Assembly: GCF_000226095.1 (NCBI RefSeq) | Contig: NC_016474.1 | Location: 682,001-746,000 of the forward strand | Length of the DNA: 64,000 bases | Source of the DNA: Thermothelomyces thermophilus ATCC 42464 | Taxonomy: Eukaryota > Ascomycota > Sordariomycetes > Sordariales > Chaetomiaceae | Direction of reading: 5' to 3' | In this document: positions 1 to 12,300 of the stretch, one piece after another | Layout of the letters: each line of letters begins with the position of its first letter | Numbering within the stretch: position 1 is the stretch's first letter | Made by a program: the position numbers and the translations under genes | Notes under the pieces: generated by a model | Seen by the model: the letters and a program-made list of their open reading frames with translations, nothing else | What the model was told of the DNA's origin: nothing | The model's database searches: none

Positions 1-1863
1 AAGAGCTTAAGTCTTTCTAACTATTATAAGAGTACTTATATAATTAGGAATTCCTCTATTACTATTACCTAGAAAAGCTACTATTTCTTGAGCTAGATAT
101 ATACTATAATGGCTATAGTGTTATTACTTTTTAACTTAAGGGTAATTAGGATAGAGAGAAGATTCCTAGTAGGGATATTCTTATAACTAAAGTATAACCT
201 ATCTTATTTATATTAAGGGTAACTACTAACGTAGAAAAATATTATAGATCTACTAAGGTAGAGATTATTATACTTGTCTAGATAATTAAAAAGCTTAAGA
301 AGATAATCTAATCAAATAGGTATCTAGTTAATATCCTTATTAATTATATTCCTACGAAAGGGATTATAGAGTATATATCTCTAATCATAATAGATCTAGC
401 TAAGGCTAATCTTAAGCTAGCTAATACCGCTAATTACCTATCCAGATTTAATCTTAACATCTTCTATATCTTAGGAACCTTGAATATCATACCTAATATA
501 CTATTAAGACTACCTATATAGGAATAGGAGGATCTAAAGGTTAAGGACAGTCCGGCTAACGAACTTAGAGATATCTAGAGCAAGTAGTAAGACAAGGATA
601 TCTTTATAGTAGATATAATTATTATAGAACTAGTACTTAGTGACAAGTTTAGGGCTAGGATCATTATTAGCTATCCTAAAGACTATAAGTATAGACCTAT
701 TTACTATATACTCCGTAAGAGCGAGAAGCATCTAGTTAAAAATGTCCGGAATATAGTTAAGAAGTATAAACGGCTAAAACTACCTATAGGACCGTTCGAA
801 TTGACAAACAGGCTACTTTTTTATATTGACTTCGATAGTACTAGGAGACTTTGCCTATCTAAAAGCTATATTAACCTAATCCTTTAAATTATTTATAATA
901 ATATATACTATTTCGGTAAAAACAAGATAATAAACGAGCTTATAGCTATCTATTTCCGTAAGAAGGCTTAGAAAGTTTTAAAATTCGTATAATATTATAA
1001 GGTATACTAGGTAAACTCGACCGACCAGAACCTACTACTAGGGGAACTCTAGCTAATTCGGACCTAGCTAATACTATACTATATAGTAGCTATAGACTTT
1101 ATTACTAACTTGCTACTAGTACTAACCATTAGAACCCTCTAGTCACTCGAAGGCTATATACTAGTAGATATACTTTATACTATAATATATAAGTTTGATA
1201 AGAAGAAGCTACTAGTAATAGGCTAATAGATATATATAGCTAAACAACAGGTAACTATTCTTCTAAGGACCTAGATATTTACTAATTAAGGTATACCTAC
1301 TTAGATTATTAGCAATTATAACCCTAAGTTTATATCTGACCTATAGAAGGAAATATTCTTACTATTAGGAACTAAGCTATTATTTTTGTATAGCCTACTA
1401 CCTATAGACTGATAGCTAGTCCGAACGAATGAACAAGACATTAGAAATCGCACTTAGAATAAACTTTATAGTCAATTCTAACTACTTATAGGTCGAAATA
1501 CTCCCTACCCTATAGTATTACCTTAATAATATATTAGTTACTAGCATTAGAAGGTTACTAAATAAGCTAGTATACAAGTTTAAGCTATACTTAGTCCTAG
1601 ATATCCTAAGTAAAAGGATTACTAAATCTAGTAGATAAGAAGCTTTAGAAATCCTATGTAAGTAATACCAAGCCAAAGCTAGTAAAATAATCGACTAAGC
1701 TATAGCGTTAGCCAAGTTATAATATAACTAGAGATATATACCTACTAAATTTAAGGTTAGAGATACTATTTAGCTATATCTATATAAAGGCTACTACCTA
1801 CCTAGCAAACCTAATAGGAAGTAGTTAGCCTAAAGGGTAGGACCATTTAAAATCAAATAAAGG

Positions 1864-1896
<33 letters not shown>

Positions 1897-4233
1897 GTCC
1901 TATACTACTATGCTAATAAGTATACTAAAGCCTCTCTAGTTATATACAAAGGAAACCATACCTAATAGGCCAGATAAAAACCTCTGTCCCTCCTTTAACG
2001 CCTAATCTAGAATACTAATATACTATAAAGAAAAGGAGAAGTAGCTAGAATAGCCCTATAGAGGCCTTCCCTCCCGGTCTAGCCTCCTTATAAGGTGGTA
2101 TTCTAGAAGCCTCCCTAGGTCTATTAGCTACTATAGAACCCTCCTTACTAAACAATAGTTATAGGCTCCTATACCCTATAAAACAAGGTCTAGGTCCCTT
2201 TACGACTATATTTCCTAGGATTCTTACGTTTAGCTTCTTAATAGGTTTAGGCACTATATAACTAGGTGCTTAACGGTCTCCCTCCCCTAGCTATAGGTAT
2301 AATAAGGGGTACTAACCCCTAGGATTTAAACCCTAAATAGGAAGTTACAGAGGCTAATAGCCCCTATATAGGCCTATACTAGTAGGGAGCTCTAGGCCTT
2401 CGTTAGGCCCTAGTGCCTTTATAGGCCCTCCCTTATAAAAACTAGGTATAAGGGGTCCTTATCTAATATATGCTATATCCTCTTACTAGCTTAATCGGCC
2501 CTCTAACGGTTGCTCTAACTAGCTACTATAGCTAGTTCTATAGCCTATAGCCTCCCTTATAAGGTCTATAGGGAGGGTAGACCCCCTTTATAGCCCTCCT
2601 AAACCTACTACTAGACTATTAACTTTATTATCTCTAGGGCTATAAGCTTCGGCTCCTAGTCCCTTACCCTAGCCTTTCTCTTCTAGAACCTCTAGCTTAA
2701 CCTATTATAGGCCTATTAGATAAGAGCCCTTGCTAGGACCTAGGAAGTCCCTAGGCCTGCCCTAGTCTATAAGAATGGCTAGTCGAGTTTAGCTTCGAAG
2801 TCGGCTAGCCTCTTGTTAAGATAGAGGTCGAAGGGCAGTACCTAGGCTTCTGTTTCAAGGTACCAGATGGGGGTAGCCTTATAGGCCCTAGTAACTACTT
2901 AAAGGGCCTTATATTAGGCCTTCGATAGTTCCCTAGCAGGGCCCTCTAGCTTACCCCTAGGCTTAGTAGGCTTATAGAAGTTTAAGGCCCTATAAGCTAA
3001 GGCACTGCGAATGTACTTAGTATAGACCTTATAGGCCTATAGAAGGCTAGGGCCCTAGGTCTTTATGACAAGCCTAGTCAAGGTAAACTCCTAGGTTTCT
3101 AGCTTCTTGGCTACCTTTATATAATAGGGGCCCTACTATAGCCTCTAGTCTAGCTAGACCCTAAGGAATCTAGCCGAGTTTAAAGGGGCTATAGTAGTAA
3201 TACCCTCTCTAGGCTGTAGGAGCTCTAATAACCGTGACCACTGTTTCCGGCCCCTGTTAAAGTGGATGAGTTTGTACTTTTCTAGGGCGAAAGCTATATC
3301 CTAAGTCTTTGCCTACTATAAATAGGCCTTCTAAGCCCTCTATAGCTAACTGTTATAGGCCTCCTTGGCCCTCCCGAAGGCTAGAAGGTTAGTATCGTTA
3401 GCGAAGCCTATTAAACTAACCGTAGGGCTAGCCTAAATAAAGGGTAGGAAAACTAGTATATAAGCTAGATTTTCCTAAATCCTAGAAAGTCTACCTAGTT
3501 ATATCTATTACCTAGCTCTATTACGTTAAATAAGGTCCTAATCTGTTTAAAAGAACTGCTCCTCTACTATAGCTAATTTTAGTTAATAATAAGGAATATT
3601 AGAAGATTAAGAAGATCGTTGACTATTAGGTATATAGAAAGAAGCGCCTAAAGGTAGAATACCTTGTCCGTTAGCTTAGATTCGATATAAAGGACGACTA
3701 GTAGCTTCTAAAAAGCAAACTTAAAGCTATTACTAGTAAAATGATCTAGGAATATAAGAACTGCCATTAGATTTAACCGCTACCTAGAAGAAAACGAGGC
3801 TAGCTACCTAAGTAGAAGGCCTAAGGCGTCATTTCTAGCTAGGAAGAGGCTAAATAGCGCCTAGGGGTATATACCTTTAATAGGATATCCTAGAATCTGG
3901 TTTAATACTAGAAACGCTATTATTACTCCCCTCTTACCTACCTTTTACCTACTATATTTACTTTAATTCTACCACTCGTTATAGATAGAGCTTTAACTAT
4001 TACTTTAAACTATAGATCTAGCTTAGCTAACCTATTAAATAACTATCTATTTAATCTATAGGGCTAAATAGCCTACCTATTCTAATTAGTAAGGCTAAAT
4101 ACCCCTCTTATTTAGGCACTTTTTATCTTATCTTTAAAGCCTTACCCTAAATTATAAGAACCTTAGATTTCTACTATTTCCTACTTCTTTAAACCTCTTT
4201 TACTTCTTCTATAACTTCTTTAATAATTACCTT
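1..4233 (+). mobile_element. Ty3/gypsy (chromodomain-type) retrotransposon fossil
   Basis: A broken, heavily RIP-mutated Ty3/gypsy element on the plus strand whose 5' part lies outside the window. Parts recognisable by conserved residue spacing are the end of RNase H (about 400-520), the integrase zinc-binding region (about 840-1000), the integrase core (about 1010-1450), and an integrase C-terminus with a chromodomain-like stretch (about 3447-3780). The order RT/RNase H, integrase, chromodomain is the chromovirus layout. A LINE is inserted at 1867-3434. The 3' limit is uncertain: 3800-4233 may be untranslated region or LTR, and I could not pair LTRs. Composition is extremely TpA-rich and CpG-poor. 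The copy carries very many breaks and is clearly dead. It is older than the LINE inside it. Confidence 0.82.
1867..3434 (-). mobile_element. 5'-truncated LINE (copy 1) inside the gypsy fossil
   Basis: Minus-strand LINE fragment. Its 3' end is a (TAA)n tail, read as (TTA)n from 1867 on the plus strand. It is flanked by a perfect 12-bp target-site duplication, aaataaagggta, at 1855-1866 and 3435-3446. The upstream end (near 3420) starts at the reverse-transcriptase active-site region: the minus strand reads GFANDTNLLAFGR, which resembles the FADD motif of Tad1/I-type fungal LINEs with one Asp changed to Asn, as a G-to-A RIP change would give. Further along come thumb-like and RNase-H-proximal segments. 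Total length is 1568 bp, so most of the element is missing through 5' truncation, the usual LINE outcome. RIP damage is severe. The exact clade (Tad1 or I-like) is an inference. Confidence 0.87.
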
Positions 4234-4248
4234 CTTTTCTAACCATTA

Positions 4249-5427
4249 TTATTATTATTATTATTATTAATCCTATACCGCTATACTAATAAATATGCCA
4301 GAGCCTCTCTAGTTATATACAAAGGAAACCATGCCTAATAGGCTAGATAAAAACCTCTATCACGCCTCTTACGCCTAATCCAAAATACTAATACACTACA
4401 AAGAAAAGGAGAAGTGGCTAGAATGGCCCTAAAGAGGCCTTCCTTCCCGGTCTAGCCTTCTTACAAGGCGGTATTCCGGGAGCCTCCCTAGGTCCATTAG
4501 CCACCATAGAACCCTCCTTGCTAAACGATGGTTACGGGCCCCTATACCCCGTAAAATGAGGTCTAGGTCCCTTTATAACCGTATTTCCTGGGATTCCTAT
4601 ATTCGGCTTCTTAGTAGGTTCGGGTACTATATGATTAGGTGCTCTATAGTTTCCCTCCCCTAGCTATAGATATAGTAGGGGGTACTAACCCCTAGGACTT
4701 GAACCCTAAAAAGGAAGTTATAGAGGCTAATAGCCCCTATATAGGCCTATACCAATAGGGAGCTCTAGGCCTTTATTAGGCCCTAGTGCCTCTATAGGCC
4801 TTCCCCTGTAAAAACTAGGCATAGGGGGTCCTTGTCTAACACACGCTATATCCTCTTGCCGGCTTGGTCGGCCCTCTAACGGTTGCTCTAACTAGCCAAT
4901 ACGGCTAGTTCCGTAGCCCGTGGCCTTCTTTATAGGGTCTATAGGGGGGGTTGACCCCCTCTATAGCCCTCCTAAACCTACTACCGGACCGTTGACCTTG
5001 CTACCTCTAGGGCTATAGGCTTTGGCTCCTAGCCCCTTGCCCTGGCCCTTCTCTTCCGGAACCTCTGGCTTAGCCTATTATAGGCCTGTTAGATAAGGGC
5101 CCTCGTAGGGACCCGGGAGGCCCCCTGACCTGCCCTGATCTGTAAGAGCGGTTGGTCGAGTTTGGCTTCGAAGTTAGCTAGCCTCTTGTTAAGATAGAGG
5201 TCGAGGGGTAGTACCTAGGCTTCTGTTTCGAGGCACCGGATAGGGGTGGCCTTATAGGCCCCGGTAACTACTCGAAGGGCCCTATGTTAGGCCTTCGATA
5301 GTTCCCTGGCAGGGCCTTCCGGCTTACCCCCTGGCTTGGTAGGCTTGTAGAAGTTCGAGGCCCTGTAAGCTAGGGCGCTATAGATACACTTGGTATAGAC
5401 CTTGTGGGCCTATAGGAGGCCGGGGCC
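4249..5427 (-). mobile_element. 5'-truncated LINE (copy 2), less degraded
   Basis: A second copy of the same LINE, collinear with copy 1 from its (TTA)n end up to about 3055, so it is some 380 bp shorter at its 5' end. It is bounded by a 15-bp duplication, cttttctaaccatta, at 4234-4248 and 5428-5442. The last three bases of the left copy merge with the TTA tail, so the edge may shift by a few bases. Differences from copy 1 are dominated by C/T and G/A. Copy 2 keeps visibly more C and G, so it was less mutated by RIP or arrived later. It lacks the RT active-site segment that copy 1 keeps, and encodes only the downstream part. Confidence 0.84.
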
Positions 5428-5442
5428 CTTTTCTAACCATTA

Positions 5443-8400
5443 GACCCTTTAACCTAGCCTTTTTATTAAACTATGACTATATAGTCATCTCCTATAGCCT
5501 ATATATTACCATTTCTATTAAAAGGAGGCTTTAGAGTTTATTTTCCTACTTCCGTTTGCTTATTTGGTCGTGTATATAAGAAACTACCAAGTTTTAGCGA
5601 TTTTAGCTAAGTTTTATCGACCTAGAACTACCTAGCTATAATTATTATAGCTAAGTCTAGAAGTAGAGCTAGGAAGAGTGATAAGTAGGCTATTAAAAGC
5701 GCTAAAGGCCCTACGGCTATAAGCTTGGCTTAAGGAAGTAAGCCTATAGCTAGCTAGCAAAATATACCTATATTATAATCGGTAGTAAAGTTAACCGACA
5801 CCCCTACTATTACATTTACACCTATTAATCGGCAAAGGACACTATTAGCTATAGGCTCTAGGGTAGCTAGCTAAGTATAACCTATGCCGATACCTATATA
5901 AGGTATATATTCCGACCCTATAAGTAGGAATAATAGCCTAGATAATAGGGTTATCTAAGAGGTCCTTAACCATATAGATACCTTCCTTAAGAGTAGTATA
6001 GGCTTTACTACTACTATAGGTAATAAGGAGGAAGTTCGGAACGACCTAGCGATAGGTAGCCTAGTCTAAGTATACTATAAGGATATAACCTTATACTTCG
6101 ATTCTAAGGGCAAAGACCTTACTATGCCCTAGAATAACCTATAGCATATACCTCCTCTAGTCGTTACTAACGATTAATCCGATATATATAATACCTTCGG
6201 CCCCCTATACCTATAATTCCCAGACGACGCTATCTTTAAATGGTATTATAATAGTAAGACAGGCGCTATAGCCTAAGTCCTAGGTAATATTATTAATATA
6301 GTCTACGTTAGCGCTAGTAAGTATAATATAGTTTACCTCCTAGCTATATATTACTTCGTTAATAGCTACTAGTCCTAGGGAGAGTAAATGACTATAGCTA
6401 ACTATGAGACCTTCTATGGTATAGATAAAGACGATATTACTAAGATCCCTTGCCTAGAGGCTAGATTTGCCTTTGTTAGAATCGATAATGAGATAAAGGC
6501 TATACTCTTTAGTATTATCGCTAGTATTACGATTATAGTTAACCTATATAAGGCTACTAAGGCCGAGATCTATTATAGTATATTAGCGCTATTCCTTATT
6601 AGGTATTATAAGACCTTAAACCTATAGAAAAGATTCTAGCTTCGCGCTATTAATAGCAATATAGTATATAAAATAGAAGATAACTATATAGTTATATATA
6701 GCTAACGTATTAGTATAACTAGATAGGTACTAATTAACTTATATAAGGTATATAAGTATAAAGAGCTAGCTACTAATAGCCTTAACAAGCTAGTAGACTA
6801 GGATATTAGGCTAACCCTACTATTATTAATCAAGGTTGCTATTACCAAAGTATAGGATATAGTAAATAAAAAGAGGCTGCTAATACCTTTAACTATATAC
6901 TAGGCAATTCTAACGCTTAAGCCTATTGACCTTCTATCTTACAAATTGAATATAGCTTAATTAGAATAGAACTACTAGGACTCTAGCTCTATCAATACTA
7001 TTACCTAAGACGTAACTATATACCTATATATACCTACTAGTCTACCTATAACTATATGATAGGGTACTAAGCACTATAATGACAAGGGTATATTAGTCAT
7101 TACTAAAACTATAGCTACTACTACTATTACTCTAATATCCTAGGCCTTGCTATAGCTAGATCTGACACTCCTCCTGCCTAAGCCTATACCCTAGCCTATT
7201 ACACTAACTAGGCATGCTTAATATAAGGTACCTACTAGCAGGTTCATCCGTAGGAGTAAGAGGGACCCTAAAAATAACAAAGAGGCCAAATTATAGGTTA
7301 GATTTAATAATGCCTATATCATCTTTAATAGCCTTAAGGAGGTAGAAAACACCCTTGTAGGTATAGAGTTCGACCCCTTTATTAGCACTAGGGTTATTAA
7401 GTCTGGCCCGCTATACCTATCTATAAGTATATTAATTAGGCCTATTAAGGATTGCCTTACCTATACCTACTAAGAGTGTTATAGTAATAAGGATATACTT
7501 ATCTATACTTATTACTAGATCTACTACTACTACGAAAAGGCTAGTAATAACTCTTTTAAGGCTAACCTAGCTATATATAGCCTTAAGAAGGAACTAAAGA
7601 CTATATATAGGACATATTATACTATTAGTATAGTACTAGCTAGTATACCTAAGCCTAAGAAACTACTAATAGCTTATATCTATATGCCTAAAGGAAATAG
7701 TAATACTCTAGTTAATAGCTACCTATTTAAACTTAGCTACCTATATTATAGCCTACCTAGCTACTAGGCTATATAGCCTATACCTATATAAGTCATTACT
7801 ACCTAGGGCATAGCTAAAGATAACAAGGGTAATAAGAACTTTGCTAAGCACTAGTAATTAGCTACTAAGGCCGACCTTCTTAGGCTAGCTTGGACTATAG
7901 TTTAGAGGTAGGATAAGGCTACTAACAGCATTACTAAGGCCCTTAACTAGGTTAAGGAAGAGCTTAAGTAACTATAGGAGACTTCGATAGCTATAAATGA
8001 TAATTATATAGCTATCTTTAACTAGAAGAAAGGTATAGATAAGAAGCTATAGTAACTCGAAGGTATAGTTACCTAACTTAGTAAACATACTATATTAACG
8101 ACTATACTATAGAGAGCTCCTAGAGCCTAGGTACCTATAGCTTAGCTACTACTAGCTATTATAAAGGCTAGCGCCCCTCCTAGCTTAATTGCCTGCCTAG
8201 TTATATACCTGCTGCCTATGACTACCGGCTAGAAACGCCTATAGCTAGAGACACTAGCATAGGAGAGCCCCTTATATAAGAGGGCCGCTAGTACACTTTA
8301 TAGTAACCGTACCCTAGCTAGGGATACCTAGGCTAGGGCTAGAACACTTACACGCCTATAGTAGGAACGCCTGTTAGCACTATCTACGTTCCTAGATAAC

Positions 8401-9375
8401 CTAGGCCTAGCTAGGAGTAAAAAGGACTAACAGGCGAGCAGATAGATATAACCGTAGGATAGAGGAATAGGAACGACTTATTAAGACTATCGCTATAGAA
8501 TAGCTAATGTATTTACTAAGTTATAATAGGTCGTCATTTTTTTTCAAACCTTAGTACCTATTATAGTATTTGACTATCTATAGGTTAGATCTAACTAACC
8601 TACTAATAGGGATAATAAGCTAGGGTGTTAATATATATTTAGATAGTATCTCTAAGTGCCTCTAGTACTTAGAATAATTAACGCTTTTATTACCTACTTC
8701 TACAGACTGTAATAGTTAGTCTAGGAGTGCTACCTATAGTATAAATACCGCTATAGTGTCGTACCTATTTATAGCCTTCTAGGGCTATACTGATTCATAG
8801 CTACCGAGTTATAGCAATAAGGGTAAAGCCTAAGGGTATAATAATAGGCTCTATAGCTATTATCTCTTTAGCTAGTTATAAAAGAGAAGGAGTTCTAGTT
8901 TATAGAAAGGAGCTATAGGTCTATTAAGTATTATAGAAGGCACTCCTAGTTACTTGCTAGGCTAGGGTTAGCCTCTTATTTAGTAGTAATTATCTTCTTC
9001 TAGTAGGTTGCTAAACTTAAAGGCTGCCTTCTAGTATAGTTGTTCCTTTAGAGTATATTAGGTTTCTAGAATGACCTATAAAGGAGAGATAAAGGTTTTT
9101 ATCTAGCTTATAAAATATAATTTCCTTTAGATATAATTAAAGAGGCTCTAATATATTATAGTTTTATAATATAAGATTATTATTATTAATAATAATATAT
9201 AAGTTTATAAGTATATTATAATACTTATTTCTTTAATAGTATTAATATTAATAGTATATATATCTATAGAATTAGAAAGGGTTATTTTAATATTTCTTTT
9301 CTATATAAATCTAAAAGGGTACGCTTTTAAAATTTATATATATATATACTATATAAAATAATGCTTTATTTTTCT
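5443..9375. repeat. Unclassified RIP-degraded repeat with coding-like fossil tracts
   Basis: Continuous TpA-rich, CpG-poor DNA of the same character as the recognised fossils, reaching to the sharp composition change at about 9375. The plus strand has long tracts, roughly 5640-8500, with protein-like composition but many breaks. One open stretch at 6388-6627 is a remnant, not a gene. I could not match these tracts to reverse transcriptase, integrase, transposase or any named family, so the element type is open. A gag-like or other element-encoded protein is possible. From 9157 to 9215 there are short AT and TTA/AAT runs. Assignment to repeats rests on composition and position only. It could contain more than one element. 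Confidence 0.6.
5473..5580 (+). promoter_or_regulatory. Perfect 16-bp palindrome and TATA-like box in repeat block
   Basis: The sequence atgactatatagtcat at 5473-5488 is its own reverse complement. About 85 bp downstream is a TATATAAG box at 5573-5580, followed by the coding-like fossil tract from about 5640. The arrangement looks like an element promoter or part of an LTR, but no matching second copy is present in the window. AT-rich DNA makes chance palindromes commoner, so this is tentative. Confidence 0.3.
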
Positions 9376-9385
9376 CTATTTGGTC

Positions 9386-12300
9386 CTAACTAAGAAGCTC
9401 TCTAATGTCTTCAATCCTTTGTATCTTCTTCTCTTCGTCAGACATCATACCAAGGGACGTCGCTCTATAAGACGTTAGTGCCTGACTATTACAACTAAGC
9501 AGGGAAAACTCACATAAACTTTTTCCGTTCCTGTATCTTGAGCATCCGCTGCTCAACACTATCCTTTACAATAAATCGATACACTTTTACTTCATCCTCC
9601 TGCCCCATTCGGTGGACTCGGTCGATAGCTTGCGCCTCAACAGCAAAACTCCACCATGGGTCCATCAGGTAGACCCTTTTGGCACTTGTCAAATTTAGCC
9701 CAACACCACCGGCTTTCAGGCTGAGAAGGAGGACTGTGAACTTCCTTGACTCTCTAAATTCCTGTAGGACCGCAGCGCGTATTTTCTGGGGCATAGATCC
9801 ATCTAGTCTGAGGAACCGCATGTTGGACCGTGCAAGCGCTGGTTCAATAAGGTCGAGGAAGGAGGTGAACTGACTAAACACCACTGATTTGATAATCGGA
9901 TCTTCCCTGCGGAGGGCCCGGAGCTGATCGATCAAGGCAACAATTTTCGCAGACGCGTTGCCGACTCCAAGCCGTTGAAGAGTGATCCGCGGCCCTTGAC
10001 CGGCTTCTGCGACATCCGGGTCATCGTCGTTCCGCACCACTTCGAACAGGTCGTGGTAATTGATGACTCCCCGGCACTGGAAGCAACGTGGCACTTCGTG
10101 GCGGTCAGTTTGATGCTTGATATAGTCCAAAAGACAATTTTTGCAGGCAGAGTGCCAACAGCCAGTGACCGTTTGCTCAACCATTGGTTCCTCGGCGCAA
10201 ATTGGGCACTCGTTCACGGCCTCTTCTCGGATCTGATTGAGAACATGAGCGCCAAACGCGTTGGAATTCGCTGGATCGTCCGTCGTCGCGGCAAATCGCT
10301 CAATCAGCGACTGGAGATCCATGTCGTCTGCGAGCCCTGAGGCGGCATCGGCAGCAGCGTTGGCTTCCTCTTCGTCAGCTACGATTTCTTGATTGCGAAC
10401 AAGTAGCGGGTGGCAGCAGGATTGTCGTAGGCGGAGAATCTGCGCAAAAATGCTGGTGAAGGCTTTCATGACGGTGCCGGCCTCGACGTTGGCGAAGAAG
10501 GTTCGCTTTGCTCGGGTGTAGATATAGTCGTAAACATCACGCTCGGCCTTGGAGAGCTCGACATCCAGAATCTCCACCTGCTTGGGGGGCAGAGCCACTA
10601 GGGGCTCCCCACCCGGCGTCCTCATATCCTTCGTTCTTCTCATGACCAGCGGCTCCAGGATAGTCTGAACGACGTCCAGAGCACGCATATAATCCTTGGA
10701 TTCGAATGGCACTGTGATGAACGTCCGCCAGAAGGAAAAGTTGTTCCACGGCTCCACCCTCAGAAACCTCACAAGACTGAAGAGATCCTCGAGCCTATTG
10801 ACGATTGGCGTCCCTGTCAACACCCATCGATGAGTTGCAGCAATCTCATAACAAGCTTTGGCAGTCTTTGACTGGCGATTCTTGATACTGTGGGCCTCAT
10901 CCAGGATGACACGGAAAAAATTAAGCGAGAAGAGGCCATGGCTGCTGGCTCTGTCGCCATGTCTAGAAGCGATCTGGGTGAACTCAGATAGCACCACACC
11001 ATAACTTGTGATGACAAGGTCCGGGGCATTTGCCGCGTTGGCCTCGCAGCAGAGCGCTAGTAGATCGACGTTTTTCTCATTCCCATAGTATAGCATGGAC
11101 TTCAGAGTGCCTTCCTTTGAGGCATTCTCCGCTTCACTTTGCCATTGGGCGAGGAGAGACATGGGCGCGACAACGAGGGTCGTGCATGGGGCATTTGTCA
11201 CAGTATCGCGCCCCAGAGAGGAAGGAAGACGCGGAAGCTGGTTGACCGACGACACCGGCCGACTAGATTGGCGGACCTGGGCCGCGATTTCGGACTTGTG
11301 CGTGTGAATGAGGCTAAGCATCTGGATCGTCTTGCCCAAGCCCATCTCGTCGGCTAAAATTCCCCCGAGACAATGCTGACTTTGCCGTGGAAATTCCAAA
11401 GACAGTTCCCCCGAGTACGGATTGACGTAAAAAAAAGGTTGGCCAGCAACAATGGGAAGATCTTTGTCATCGTGATCCTTTGTAGGCCAGGCGTACTCCT
11501 CCCACAAGGGATGTATGGATGTTTCTCGTTCTTCGTTTCGCACATTCTTCTCTTTCTGTATCATCCAGTGCAACGACTGCTTCTGGTATGGGCGCAATGT
11601 CAAGGCGAACGATTCAGCAGGCTCCGTCTCTGGGGTGTTAAAGTCAAATGACTGCGCCTTCTTATAGAGAGCGTCGAGTTGGTCCTGTTCAAGCTCCTCG
11701 CCGTCTTCATTATCCTCCGAGGAAGATGACGGAGCCGCACCATCTTGGTCCTGAGGAGATCTCGGCTGATTTTTGTCTCTTGTTTCAGCCATCTCGGCAG
11801 CTTCGAGTAGCTCTTGTCGCTTGTTCTTTGCTGCCGTCGGGTTGCCCCTGGTAGGCAGAAGATTGATTTCCTGGAAGAGCTTGACAAGCGCAATTTGTCT
11901 GAGCCGCAATTCTCTCTCTTCGGATGTCTCGCTCTCCTCAAATCTCCCGGTTGTCCTGTTGTCTGCGACCCGGAGCTCGCGGCCAAAGAAGGCGGACCTC
12001 ATCAGTGAGCATCGAAGTTGCAGAAAGACTGTGTCATTGGTGCGCAGCCTTTCAGGAGCATAGACGCAAGTGCCTTCGAATGAACAAATCTTCTGATCTA
12101 TCAGTGTTGACACCCAGTTTGCTGTATCCTTGGCCAAACGCCCGATCTCTCTGCCGGCAACGTCGGTGAAGCGGACGATCACATCGACCCGCCTGGCTGC
12201 GGCTGCGCTATGTTGAGCCGCCCGAAGTTTGCTCGGTGCCTTTTGCTGGAGGGATTTTGGCGCCTGAATCCTTTGGCGCTCAATCCGGACAGTATCGCCA

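Noticed and set aside
1867-1896. (TTA)n run as an independent microsatellite or CRISPR-like repeat
   Set aside because: It is the tail of the LINE (matching tail at 4249) and lies exactly at the target duplication; no spacers exist.
6388-6627. 79-codon ATG frame in the repeat block
   Set aside because: Lies in RIP-degraded DNA and continues a longer fossil tract; a chance open remnant, not a gene.
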